From: Enoplolaimus lenunculus
Lineage: Eukaryota > Nematoda > Enoplea > Enoplida > Thoracostomopsidae
Assembly (NCBI GenBank): GCA_030248215.1
Contig: JASANG010003984.1
Coordinates: 558,001 to 622,000, forward strand
Direction of reading: 5' to 3'
DNA length: 64,000 nucleotides
Shown here: one piece after another, positions 53,896-64,000 of the stretch
Layout of the letters: the number at the start of each line of letters is the position of its first letter
Numbering within the stretch: position 1 is the first letter of the stretch
Translations under genes and position numbers: made by a program
The notes under the pieces: model-generated
The model's input: the letters and a program-made list of their open reading frames with translations, nothing else
What the model was told of the DNA's origin: nothing
Databases searched by the model: none

Positions 53896-54442
53896 TAAAA
53901 ATTTTTCAACACCAAATATTTATTTTGTTTCTTATTTGTAAAATTGAATCAACGTCAACAAAGAAGTCAGATTTCGATCACAACTTTTTTTTTCGTCAAA
54001 TTTGAAATTTTAAGGTCTTCCATTGTGTGGTTGGTTCCTCATCGACACTGGTTTCAGTGCTACCAAATATGCGTATGTTCGGTGTAATGTATTTTTGCTT
54101 TATTTTTTTATTTCTTATTTTTGTTTTTAAGCAAATGTGTCACAATTGTTTAAAAACAGTACAGCGATCGAATATTATGTTATTTTTCTTATTTAATTGA
54201 ATTGTAATTGATTAATGGCAATTGTTTTTTCCGATTTAATTTCAAATTTTGGGCCATCCAAGTTAAAATCTGACTGGTGCACGCATCATAAGTAAAGGAT
54301 CAGACGCTTTTGTGATCATTCAATTGAATTGTAATTAATAAATGGCATTTTTTGAGATTTAATTTCAAACTTTGGGCCGTCCAACTTAAAATCTGAATTT
54401 TGCACCAATCATAATTAAGGTTCAGATCGTTCTGTGGTCGTA
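53896..54442. other. AT-rich DNA with an internal partial repeat
   Basis: The block ATTGTAATTGATTAATGGCA ... TTTAATTTCAAATTTTGGGC at 54195-54290 recurs at 54320-54420, a decayed tandem duplication of about 120 bp. A family U-like end (CACTGGTTTCAGTGCTACC) is at 54046. Confidence 0.5.
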
Positions 54443-54595
54443 CATTGTATATTCCAATGAGTTGATTAATGAATTCAGCTAGCGAGTTGGTCATTAGAGT
54501 GGGTTAATGTTTTACTGTTATTAACTCAGAAATAACAAGAAATGACTAATTTGTTCTCTGAGTTGATTAATTAAACTCACTGAAATTTACATGTG
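54443..54595. mobile_element. family B MITE, internally deleted
   Basis: CATTGTATATTCCAATGAG start and CTGAAATTTACATGTG end, with the middle third missing. A family U end (GGTGCTACACGCAGTTGAG) follows at 54618. Confidence 0.8.
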
Positions 54596-54710
54596 AGTTG
54601 TGTAGAATTAGCAATGGGTGCTACACGCAGTTGAGAATACGAACACTGATTCAAATGCTAAATACATTACACGACGATTGCAATTTTGTGTAATTTATTT
54701 TATATAATTT

Positions 54711-54840
54711 TTAATTAAGCAATACCATACAGAGCCCTTAACGAAAATTTTGCTGCAAACACGACGGGATTCGAACCCACGACGCACAATTAACGTAGTT
54801 TCCCTTAAGACATTGCTTAGTTTTCCCGCTATGGTTTAAC
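54711..54840 (-). repeat. tRNA-derived SINE, family R, copy 2
   Basis: On the minus strand: a tRNA-Leu-like head with CTTAAGG in the anticodon-loop position and a long variable arm, a B box GGGTTCGAATCCC, then the tail TTGCAGCAAAATTTTCGTTA and GGGCTCTGTATGG shared with 1745-1870. The acceptor stem does not pair. Confidence 0.6.
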
Positions 54841-55066
54841 GATGATTTCAAGTGTGAATTGGGACAATGTGACAAGATAGAAATGTTCATTACAGGAATG
54901 AATGAACATGGCAAAACATATGCTACAGCAATTTCATGTCGACCAGTGACCAGAATCGCTGTCTTTAAGTAGGCCAAAAAGTTCCTGATAACCTAAGTAT
55001 TTTGGTTTAAGGCGATAAAAATTATTTTAAAAACTTCTTAACGAATAATTTATCCCATAGGTAATT

Positions 55067-55266
55067 GGTCCAATGTAAAAGACCAAAATCTTAACGTTTA
55101 ATGGAGGACTGCAATAGAGTAAGCTTAAGCTTTACACTATTTTTTGCTTAGGCTGAGGCTTAGGTTTAGGCTGAGGCTTACGTATAAGCCTATTCTTATG
55201 CTTATTCTTACGTCAAGCTTAGGAATATGCTTTTACTACTGTTACGGTTCTTGCTCTTTACATTGG
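55067..55266. mobile_element. family D MITE
   Basis: GGTCCAATGTAAAAGACC start. Hexamers with CTGAGG variants. TTCTTGCTCTTTACATTGG end. Confidence 0.85.
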
Positions 55267-55385
55267 AAGGTAATTTCAAGAACGGTCTAATTCATAACAT
55301 CAATTAATGTTTTAAGCTGTCGAGTTTAATTGATTTAATCTCAAACAATTACTTTTCGACTTTTTTTATCCAAATTATTTGATTA

Positions 55386-55503
55386 AGGGATGCGCTATAC
55401 TCGCCGCACGCCGCTGGACGGCGCTGTAAAACCTTTTATTAAAAAGTATCGCACGCCGCCGTACGTGCGGCAGCGTGCGGCACAGTAAAGTATAGCGCAT
55501 CCG
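55386..55503. mobile_element. family M MITE
   Basis: AGGGATGCGCTATACTCGCC and AAGTATAGCGCATCCGTAA ends. GCACGCCGC/GCGGCAGCGTGC blocks inside give a strongly foldable structure. Confidence 0.9.
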
Positions 55504-55537
55504 TAACATTTGGAAATTAAAAAATTTAACTAAAATA

Positions 55538-55950
55538 CTGTAGTGACCCGAATAACAGGAGCGGAGGACTGATATTTATTTGGAATCTCCAGAGGGTACC
55601 CTCCTTTTTATTCGGTTACGGACTGTTATTTATTTTTAACCCACGCTCCGGTCACCCTTCGTTACTGATATATCGCCAGTATTGCAACTGTCCGTTGAAT
55701 TAAACGTTTATTTGTATTGTGACAAGGTTATACTTAGGAATGTACTTTCAAAATTTAAGTACGCTTTAAAGTTTCGAACTCAAATTATTTGGTCCTGGCG
55801 TCATTTATACGCTACAGTTAGGGTTAATTGACATTTATGGACTCTAATTAGGGTTTAGGGACCCAATCCGCTCACTGATTCTTATTACGGTTACGGACTC
55901 TTATTGATTCGGACTCAAAATTTGGACCCCCTCTTATTACCTCACTGACC
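55538..55950. mobile_element. family E MITE, right tip missing
   Basis: CTGTAGTGACCCGAATAAC start. Ends within the ACCCCCTCTTATTAC subterminal block. Confidence 0.85.
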
Positions 55951-56512
55951 CGCTTTATATAAAACGAGTTAGCCACAAATCAAACATCATCAAAGCACTG
56001 TAGCTAATTTGAGGAGGGGGTAATATATTTATTTCCTTAAATACGCCTTTAAGATTGAGGGGTTTCATCTTGAACACTTACAGCAACAGTTGTTGGTTTG
56101 TTTTGATTCTCAATCGAACCAGTTTTATTTTGTCTTTCTACCAGTACTGATTGCTCTTTTGCAAGTGCCAAATAGGATTTCTTCGGGGTATTTTTGGTGT
56201 CGGCATTGTAATTTTGGTGCGTTTTTAATTGGAATTCAAAACATTAATGAGAAATTGACTAATTTGTTTGTTTGTGTATATGTGTTTGCGTCAGTTTTGG
56301 ATCACTGGGCCGTCTGGAAAGGCTGCTCGAGAGAAAGATACAATAATTCCAGGTCAAATACCAGAAACAAAGTCCGCCAAGCTGCAAGAGGGATCAGTCT
56401 CTTTGTGGACGTCTTCGCTTGTTAATAGAAGTATTTACTAGGGGTCGGTCGGGCTGGCCCCCAGTTTCGGAAAAACGCTTTCCTGAAAATGAAAAAAATG
56501 TAATGACACCTT
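55951..56512. other. unassigned non-coding DNA
   Basis: A 111-codon plus frame (56090-56425) has an acceptor-like CTCTTTTGCAAG inside, but neither continuation reads as a known protein. Not called. Confidence 0.3.
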
Positions 56513-56722
56513 CACTCCAAAAATAGAGTGAGTCAAACTGACTCTCTCCGCAATAGGCTCTACGGGACTACACAAACTGAGTCAAATTCGATTCCGCCAG
56601 AGTCAAGTTCAACTCTCGGAATCGCACGTTTGAAACTGGCAGAGTCGGATTTGACTCAGTTTGTGTAGTCCTGTAGAGCTTATTTTAGAGAGAGTCAATT
56701 TGACTCGCCATTTTTTGCAGTG
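56513..56722. mobile_element. family A foldback MITE
   Basis: CACTCCAAAAATAG start, diverged. CCATTTTTTGCAGTG end. Confidence 0.9.
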
Positions 56723-56820
56723 TATGGATGCGGCCCACCCATTAATTTATTGCTTCATATAATCTGGTCGATTTTTGACACATTCGTTAAGGCAATGATT
56801 ATTAACTGGTGAAAATTACT

Positions 56821-57013
56821 AGTCCATGTAAAGATCAGTTGCACAACGGTTTCCTGCAGGACTGCAATGGAATAAGCTTAAACTTTAAGATTATAATGTT
56901 TTGCCCTCGATTTAGGCTTAGGTATGATTTCATTTTTACACTTAGGTCTAGGATTAGGGTTGCGCTTAGGAATAAGCTATACTATTGTTACAGTCCTGTT
57001 CTATACATTAGCC
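56821..57013. mobile_element. family D MITE
   Basis: AGTCCATGTAAAGATCAG start. GTCCTGTTCTATACATTAGC end. Confidence 0.85.
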
Positions 57014-57173
57014 AAATTGTTTCAAGTTTGTCGTTCGTTTCGCTTGCGAGGTTGTTGTCAAATAACTTGGGTCAGCTAATTATTTCATGTTTTGCTGCAA
57101 TTTTTTTACGTTATTTTACTTCGTCTCTGCGGCTATTTCATCTTCTTATATTTCTGAAATCTAGACTGCAAAA

Positions 57174-57362
57174 AATGGTGAGTCAAATTGACTCACTCCG
57201 AAATAGGCTTTACTTGACTACACAAACTGAATCAAAATTCGACTCCGCCTGAGTCAAATTCGGCTCGATTTGACTCTGGCGGAGTCAAATTTTGACTCAG
57301 TTTGTGTAGTTAGGAAAAGCCTATTTCGGAGAGAGTCAATTTGACTCACCATTTTTTGCAGT
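57174..57362. mobile_element. family A foldback MITE
   Basis: ACTGCAAAAAATGG / CCATTTTTTGCAGTG. A short central deletion. Confidence 0.9.
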
Positions 57363-57447
57363 GTACAGCGGCACGTTTGGTGCCGTATTTTATCAAATGT
57401 ATGCATATCTCGTCAGTAAGTTCTGTATCCGCCACAGGTAGACACAT

Positions 57448-57680
57448 CCAGAGGCGATCTAAACATTTCAAGTTGGGGACCTTGTTATTTTATCCGCAAA
57501 AATTTTCAGAACGCGAAAAATTGTAGGACTTATCACTATATCACAAAAAAATCTCAGGAAAAAATTGTTTTTATAAAAAGTTTTCTGAGTTGAAAACATT
57601 ATGATGTAGGGACATTACCATTTTATCACAAAAAATCTCTGATGGGGGCGTACTACGTCCACAGCCCTCTGGATCCGCTG
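57448..57680. mobile_element. family I MITE, copy 3
   Basis: CCAGAGGCGATCTAAAC start and CCTCTGGATCCGCTG end. TTATCACAAAAAATCTC occurs twice inside. Confidence 0.6.
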
Positions 57681-57900
57681 TTGGACACATCGTATCCTTT
57701 GTAAAATGCAGACTATTTCAGTCTTTCTCATAAAAATCAAATGACATTGCAAGCAGATAACACAACCCCACATTCGAGCTGAACTGAGAAATTCTTGAAA
57801 TGCTTAAGCAAGTATTATTTTAGTCCAAAACCGATACAAATAGAAATTTTTCCATTAAATGTTAAGTTTGTTGAGTACACAAAATGACATATTACATATA

Positions 57901-58207
57901 ACAAGAGTGCATTATACAAGAGTGTGAAACTGTTGGAGTTTCACATGGTACCAAATCTACCACCGGCCGTTGCGCTTTCGGCCGCCCCCCTTATTTAAAT
58001 GAGGGTCGCTATCACATGAAATAGCACTAAATTAAACTGTAATCAGAGTATTTTTGATACCGGAAACATACGGTGTCATGGTTCGCACAGGCTTTACCCT
58101 TCCGCTAAATAAGGGTGTAGTCGTAAGGCAAAAACGCAACGCGTGCCGGGTACATTCTTTTCTACACAGAATATACGCAGTTGCATACTCTTCATCATGC
58201 ACTCTTG
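57901..58207. mobile_element. family P element, long form
   Basis: Ends ACAAGAGTGCATTATAC and CATGCACTCTTG are inverted. Inside, GGCCGCCCCCCTTATTTAAA is loosely mirrored by CGCTAAATAAGGGTGTAG. Opposing 60-odd codon frames are by-product. Confidence 0.6.
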
Positions 58208-58744
58208 GATATAATAAATGTATAATTTGCATGTAAATTTAGCAAATAATGAATTCTGAACGAAAAAGTTACTGTGTGAAAAGTCGATTTCTGTAAGGCT
58301 AAATCGCTTTTATTTATTAATATATCTTATAATTGTTAAGTATCGGTAAAGGCGTGGCTAGTAAAGCCTGTAGTACCTACGTCAATTGAAGCTTGGCTTT
58401 GCTTATATGTTTTGTTTATTCAACATAAAGTTGAAATTTTTAACTTTTTACTAAAATTATTAAGGCTCTTGCGTAAACTCCACCCGACGCAAGGTTAAAA
58501 ATTTAAATTTCACTTTAAACGCAATCTTAAGCTATAATCTATGCCAAAGCCTAAGCCTACACCTAAACATGATCCTAAGTGTAACGTCTAAGTTATGTCA
58601 AATATCTGAAAGTTTCGAAAAATTACGAGATTTTCAGCACAACCAGCGTTATACAGGATATGCATCTTCCCATCAGGCGCGGATCCACGCCAATCTTCCT
58701 ATGCACACACTTATATATATATATATTGATATATACATACATAT
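58208..58744. other. unassigned DNA with small repeats
   Basis: A decayed CCTAAG run at 58545-58580 and a TATATA run at 58711-58740. Nothing else. Confidence 0.4.
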
Positions 58745-59869
58745 ACAAGTTATTAAAGTGCCCCTAACCGGGCCATAGAAAAAGATATGTTTTGAAAATA
58801 TATTTGATGTGTAACGTGTAAAGTTTAGAAACAAGGGACTCGAACAAATTTTGAAAGTTAAATTCATGTACTACCTTTTTTCACAAAAATCGGGCTTATT
58901 TTCCAGGACAGCATATTTCAGATTGCCAAAAAAGTTTTGGCGGTCACAAGCAAGCTGTGATGTGTCACACAGAAACATATTCACAGCTTTGTTTGATAGT
59001 TTCGTAATTTTCTGAATTACCCGTTATCGCAGAAAAATGACTCATGGGGATAGACGCTTTGAACATGCGATGTGGAGATGTGATTTTCATCTTATTCAAG
59101 CACCATGAAACAAATGATTACCTATTTACTACTACTGGCACTAATAAGTGCCATTATTCACGGCACAAATTTGTAACCCTGTGTGCATTTCATACAAAAA
59201 TGATAATTTACAAACATAGATGGCAGTATGAAGCTTTATAACCAACTTTAGTTTTATCGAAATCTTAACCTTTGTTTTTGAGTGGCCCATTGTTCATAGC
59301 ACAGTATAATGCGACGTTAGCTTTCGTCTCCGGCATAAAATCGGCCTCTCCGACTAACGCAAATTTTGGTTCAACTCTGACTCCGGTATTTTAACCTACG
59401 GTTGCTTCCTGGTTCATGCTGTAAACGAATGCTAAATTACGCAAAATTATAAATGAATATATAAAGTTTCAGAAAATATTGCACTTTGCCAGTACAATTC
59501 AGGTACGCAGACTTCTCAAGGGTTCTTCAAAATTTTATCATAAAATAAAGCGATTACATTGTCAAATTTCTTTTTAACCGAAGGAAAACATCAAATATAA
59601 TACTGTTTGATTTATGGCCGCCCAAAGCTGTGAATATGTTTCTGTGTGACACATCACAGCTTGCTTGTGAGAGCCAAAACTTTTTTGGCAATCTGAAATA
59701 TGCTGTCCTGGAAAATAAGCCCGATTTTTGTGAAAAAAGGTAGTACATGAATTTAACTTTCAAAATTTGTTCGAGTCCCTTGTTTCTAAACTTTACACGT
59801 TACACATCAAATATATTTTCAAAACATATCTTTTTCTATGGCCCAGTTAGGGGCACTTTAATAACTTGT
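58745..59869. mobile_element. family N foldback element, 1.1 kb
   Basis: 247-bp terminal inverted repeats (58745-58991 and 59623-59869) differ at only a few positions. Each tip reads ACAAGTTATTAAAGTGCCCC. The 631-bp centre has no transposase-like frame; the longest open frame, 59044-59241, is unremarkable. The right inverted repeat is followed by TTTCACAAC, the left preceded by ATATACATAT, so no clear target duplication was seen. Confidence 0.9.
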
Positions 59870-60434
59870 TTCACAACTTTACAAAAGTAACTTTGTTCTG
59901 ATACGGGTATAGATACTGAAAAGATCGAACAATAAACAAAATTGAATTGATACTAACTTACCAAGGTTATTAAGTCGCTCATAACCACTAACTTAGCAAG
60001 ATTATTAAGTCACTCATAACCGATGCACCAACCCCACCAATTATTATTTTAATACATCCGCATTCATGATAGTTTGCTCTACCTAGCTATGTATATTCCT
60101 GTTTTTAAAACAATTTTCTTTACAGATTTTAAAAAAGTCAACGCACAATATGACGAAAAACCAGATAATGTAGCATCAACTGTTGCATAACAATACGCTA
60201 AGCCAACACACTAGGCAATGCTGAAAAAATAATTGTTGGCTCTATGTACCGGGGCTGCGTAGTTTTATAGTTTACTTCGACGCCGTTTATCTGAGTCAAA
60301 ATACGAAGAAAATTTGCACAAAAATTAGAGCAAATTTTCGCCTAGTTTGCTACTACAGAATTTGAATGGAACCTGTCATTGTATGTAGTAAGCTTATAGT
60401 ATGATGTTGCTACATGCGATAAATTATACATATC
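59870..60434. other. unassigned non-coding DNA
   Basis: A short direct repeat (ATTAAGTCGCTCATAACC / ATTAAGTCACTCATAACC) lies at 59969 and 60003. Nothing else. Confidence 0.4.
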
Positions 60435-60504
60435 TAAACTAGCTGCATGAAAATATGAACGATTTTTAGAATCAAAAATTTTGGGTAAAACATATTATAA
60501 AAAA

Positions 60505-60553
60505 AAATAATAAAATAAATAAATAAATAAATAAATAAAATAAAATAATAATA
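60505..60553. repeat. (AAAT)n/(AAAAT)n simple repeat
   Basis: About ten AAAT-type units. Confidence 0.9.
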
Positions 60554-60596
60554 ATTTGCCACAAAACCGTAAAAATTCTGGTTCGTGTATCGTGGA

Positions 60597-60690
60597 ATGC
60601 AGAACCAGGAACAGGAATTGAATTTTTGCACGAATTCCAGTCTGAACAGTAATTCAGGTTGAACCCTGACTGTATATGTGTGTGTATCGT
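60597..60690 (+). repeat. dispersed repeat beside a TG run
   Basis: GAACCAGGAACAGGAATTGA and TCAGGTTGAACCCTGA match 32016-32092. Confidence 0.5.
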
Positions 60691-61492
60691 AGTTCCGAAG
60701 GTCCAAGACATAGTCGTTCCCTTCTCAATTTAGGCAAAGCTTAGTTAGTGGCCAGTTTTCTGGTTCAAACCTATCGCCACCCGGTTAGTAAACGACATCT
60801 CAAAATCATCATTGAAAACCACGTGTGTGTGTGTATTTATGTTGCTGACTGCAGTTGAAAATGACAGAGAAAAACATTAACTTTGACACATGAGTTCGTT
60901 TTTTGTTTTGTTTGTTTTTATAATTATACACATATGCGCATGTATATATACTAAATATTGTCGTTTCAATGCAATTCCTACCCCGGTTTTGAAATTGTGG
61001 CTAATTTTGTGCTCCGAGTCTGAGACCGAGTATGATTTCTACTTCAGAATTACGGTTTTTTTTTGGTTGCGGGTACCAAATCTAAATTTTAGGTATACCT
61101 CGGCTTGCTTGAAGAAAATGAATGAAAAAAGACGAAACAGTACCGGATAGTTAACCAGTTTGAAAAACCTGTAAGTTTGGGAAGTAAAGCTTTCATCGAG
61201 TACAAACTTCAAGAAATTCAAATTCCGGTTCCGATTCCAGTTCTGACGAAATTCTATTCCGGCTGGATCCCTGTTGAATAATGATCGTTTGCGGCATTGA
61301 ATGTAGAAGAGTTACTAAGAGTGGTGGTTATACAATGTATCGCGGAGATATTATAACGGTGCCACGAAACCCAGCCCATCAGGATATTCCTTTGTGTGAG
61401 TTTAACTTTTTTGTTGAATTGTCGCAAATGGTTTGGCAAATTTTCTTATTGTCGAAGTTACCCTTAAATCGATTCAAGGCTGTTTATGATTA
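60691..61492. other. unassigned non-coding DNA
   Basis: A third trace of the GGAACAGGAATT-type repeat is at 61218-61275. No gene recognised. Confidence 0.35.
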
Positions 61493-61686
61493 GGCGCCAT
61501 GTTAAGATCACAGGCAGAACGTTTTGCTGTCAGACCGGAATAGAGTAAGCTTAAGCTTTAGACTATTTTTTGCTTGGCTGAGGATTTGGTTTAGAAATAA
61601 ACTTATTCTTAAGCTAATGCTTAGGCTTAGGCTTAGGCTAGGAATATGCTTAAAATACTGTTTCGCACCTGTTTTTTACATTGGCC
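61493..61686. mobile_element. family D MITE
   Basis: GGCGCCATGTTAAGATCAC start. Core TTAGGC run at 61618-61640. CCTGTTTTTTACATTGGCC end. Confidence 0.85.
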
Positions 61687-61799
61687 AGGGACACCAATAG
61701 AAATTCACCGTGATACGCCACTGCAGTTTTGGTAAAATGTCATTAACTAAAAACGGCAATATTTGCAACACCAACATCTCAAAACAGTTGTTTCCGGAT

Positions 61800-61935
61800 C
61801 GACAGGAGCGTGCCTAAGGATACCCGGTCCCCTCCCAATCCAAGTTTCGGGACTTTTAGCAATCGCGAATTAAGCATCCCTCAAGCGAAGTAAGCAAGAA
61901 GCCAGACGCAATTTTAGTATTAAATCCCAAAATAT
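61800..61935 (+). repeat. family F dispersed repeat, copy 3
   Basis: GCGAAGTAAGCAAGAAGCCA and GACGCAATTTTAGTATT. The latter block also occurs, inverted in context, at 4712-4733 inside the family E snap-back. Confidence 0.45.
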
Positions 61936-62007
61936 TAAAAGATTAATTTGCTTTAATTCGGGGTGGCATTCGATGTCCTGAATTGCCATTAGATCCACGT
62001 ATGCCGA

Positions 62008-62266
62008 GTTCGAAACTTTAAAGCGTACTTAAGTTTTCAAAGTGCATTCTTAATTATAACCTTTTAATATCGCTCAAACTATTGAAACGAGACAAATATA
62101 CGTTTAATTGAACGGATAGTTGCAGTACCGGATATATATCAGTAACGATGGGTGGCGGAGCGTGGGTTTAATATAAATAACAGTCCGTAACCGAATAACA
62201 ATGGGAGGTACCGTCTGGAGAGGCCAAATAAATATCAGTCCGCCCCTCTAATTCGGGTCAATACAG
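62008..62266. mobile_element. family E MITE, left half missing
   Basis: GAGTTCGAAACTTTAAAGCG through the right end AATTCGGGTCAATACAG, then TA. Confidence 0.85.
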
Positions 62267-62351
62267 TACAAGTGTCATATGAAATGATGAAAATTCTAGA
62301 ACTAAGCGAACCAGAAACTGTGCGCTTTTACTGTATTCAATCATCTCAAAA

Positions 62352-62522
62352 CAGGCCCGCAGCCAGCTCACCATGTTAAGGTGGCTAAAACTTTTTAGCA
62401 GGGGCATTCAAGGGTTTTTAGTGATTTGCAGGCAAGGTTGAAACTTTTCTAGGGGGAGCCAAAATTTTTCCAGGGGGGGTTGAGCTCCTTACCCCCCTGG
62501 CCTCTCTTGGCTACAGGCCCGT
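62352..62522. mobile_element. family G MITE, full length
   Basis: CAGGCCCGCAGCCAGCTCAC and CTTGGCTACAGGCCCG ends. GGCAAGGTTGAAACTTTTC centre. Confidence 0.9.
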
Positions 62523-62775
62523 CTCAGAAATGTCTATTTTGGGTTTCAGTAGAGCTTTTGAAATTGATTTTGTTTTCAAACTCCGGGTTTTTTTAGGCCG
62601 TCCCCCCAGAGGATTGGGGATGCGTTAAGCACGCGTTGAATTAACAGACCATAGGTTGTGTGACCGGCAGAGGTGCAAGCCAGTAAATTACTTTGCCCAC
62701 GACAAACCCTTTACCGCCCTTATTTGTTCTTCAGCGTTCACGCATCAATTAAAAAAAGGTGACAAGTTAACATAC

Positions 62776-63049
62776 CCACATTGTCCTGTTGAATATCATA
62801 TGACACTAGAGCTTGAAATTTGAATCTTTGAATTATGAAGCTTGGAATATTATATGATATTCGCGTAAATGTCCCACAGTATCACGTGACATAGCGACTT
62901 TTGTACACATTGAGCATTTGAGAGCGGTGGTTTGTAAGCTAATATCATATGACATTGAAGTTTTGTTTGTTGACCCGATATGAGCACTCGAATTTTAACG
63001 TTGACGTCGAATCAACATGGGACAACCTGTGGTCCGCCTGCCCCGGTTA
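62776..63049. mobile_element. family L element, left tip missing, copy 3
   Basis: Starts inside the ATATCATATGA palindrome section. Keeps GTCCCACAGTATCACGTGAC, GAGAGCGGTGGTTTGTAAGC and the right end GGTCCGCCTGCCCCGGTT. Confidence 0.85.
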
Positions 63050-64000
63050 TAACATGAATCTCACATAGTCCCACAATTATCAATAAGTCTGTGAATGCAA
63101 ACGACAAAAGTTGATAAATCAAATTGCATAACGTTTGAATACCTGGAGACCGTTTAGCAGTACCTAGCGGATAAATCAGTAAACTAACACATTGTTTTCT
63201 CAAAACGACATAACATTTTGTAATTAAGGCGATATTGTGTAATTTCACAGTGCATTGATGTTAGTCGCTCGATTCACGTTACAAAAACTATTATTTTCAA
63301 AACAAACCATTAAGTAAAAAAATGTAACACCTGTTAATATTGCACATTACAAATATTACACATAAAACTAGGTTGTTTACCGATTAGTGATCAATGAATC
63401 GAAACATTCTTGCCTGTACGAAATCATTGTAGTTAAAAGCGGATAAATCACACATTATTTCTGTTGAAATGTATGTGACAAATAGTCCCGCTTCAATAAG
63501 CCTACTGCAGAGCACTGCAAACAATTTGCTAACAACATTTGTGTGAATAATACGGTTGTCGTAGAGAGCCATTAAGTCATAGATTACAAAACTTCAGTAC
63601 TGCATCCTTTCCAGACCATAATCTTGGCAACCTGCTTTATTTGTGATATATACTATCTATGTACTTTGGACCGCCGTTTGCTGTTTTTTATAAAAATTTT
63701 AGGAGGGTAACAATTAACAAATTTTAGACCGCCCTTCGAAATTCTTTACCCGCGGGTAAACCTGTATCAAAATTTTCTTACCCGTCCCGCGTTTACCCGA
63801 AGGTTTCTGTGTGTTGCGTGCAACTCGGGTACCCAGTGGTGTATACAAGGAACAAATAGAGGACAGATCCCTATATGAACTAATGGCTATACCCGTGTAC
63901 AGTTCCATTTTCCGCGATTTTGGTGCACAAAGCCTAAAGCATAAACAATATTATTTAACCTTAGCAACGCCTACAAAGTCTAAATATACGCAGCAAACTT
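63050..64000. other. unassigned non-coding DNA
   Basis: Short frames on the minus strand (for example 63714-63908) show no splice context or family resemblance. Nothing recognised. Confidence 0.35.

Noticed and set aside
56090-56425. 111-codon ORF with hydrophobic start
   Set aside because: No splice pair, no recognised domain, and composition typical of AT-rich non-coding DNA.
1-64000. LTR retrotransposon, endogenous virus or Polinton
   Set aside because: No long terminal repeats, reverse transcriptase, integrase or capsid-like frames were seen.

Overview
This window is AT-rich eukaryotic DNA, almost certainly from an animal. It has no operons and no ribosome-binding sites. It has long gene-poor stretches, a good intron/exon boundary, tRNA-derived SINEs, and a very dense population of short non-autonomous DNA transposons (MITEs) with TA or TTAA target sites. 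The species cannot be fixed from the sequence. An invertebrate with a medium-to-large, repeat-rich genome fits best; a tunicate or other marine invertebrate is only a guess.

Host genes. The one convincing coding segment is a minus-strand terminal exon at 2125-2854. It encodes a single-pass membrane protein with a long Ser/Thr/Asn-rich cytoplasmic tail, and it has a 3' splice acceptor and a downstream AATAAA. Weaker candidates are a phase 1-1 exon at 29705-30037 (+), an exon at 32936-33135 (-), an exon at 40542-40719 (+), a 61-codon ORF with an eh1-like motif at 25379-25564 (-), and a short secreted-type ORF at 26492-26695 (+). No product family could be recognised for any of these.

Repeats. 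I grouped the recurring elements by eye into families, labelled here for cross-reference. A: foldback, CACTGCAAAAAATGG ends, TA sites. B: CACTGTAAATT ends, TA sites, rich in GAGTTGA motifs. C and D: two related families with GGCC ends and an internal TTAGGC hexamer array. E: CTGTAGTGACCCG ends, TA sites, about 450 bp. F: a diffuse repeat sharing AGAAGCCAGACGCA. G: CAGGCCCGTAGCCAG ends. H: ends in CTCCGRCCCT. I: ends in GGATCCGC. J: piggyBac-like, TTAA sites, CCCTATTCACACGTG ends. K and Q: AT-rich elements built of TTTCAGAAATATTTGTCTT-like units. L: CCGGGGCAG ends. M: GCGCTATACT ends. N: 1.1 kb foldback. O: palindromic element at 45.7 kb. P: ACAAGAGTGCA ends. R and S: tRNA-derived SINEs. U: TCTCAAATGTGTATAGCACC ends, repeatedly holding a B copy at its centre.

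Layout. 0-6 kb: SINEs, the exon, A, C, E and J copies. 6-19 kb: C/D-rich. 19-28 kb: E, M, I, L and B copies, plus one half of an inverted composite duplication. 28-35 kb: candidate exons, G copies, a (TA)n run, and a family C element whose centre has grown into a 53-bp minisatellite. 35-48 kb: B, E, U and O. 48-58 kb: B, A, G, D, the partner of the composite duplication, and a SINE nested in B. 58-64 kb: the N foldback, D, E, G and L. The window reads as introns and/or intergenic DNA remodelled by layered MITE bursts. No intact transposase, no LTR element and no CRISPR array were seen.
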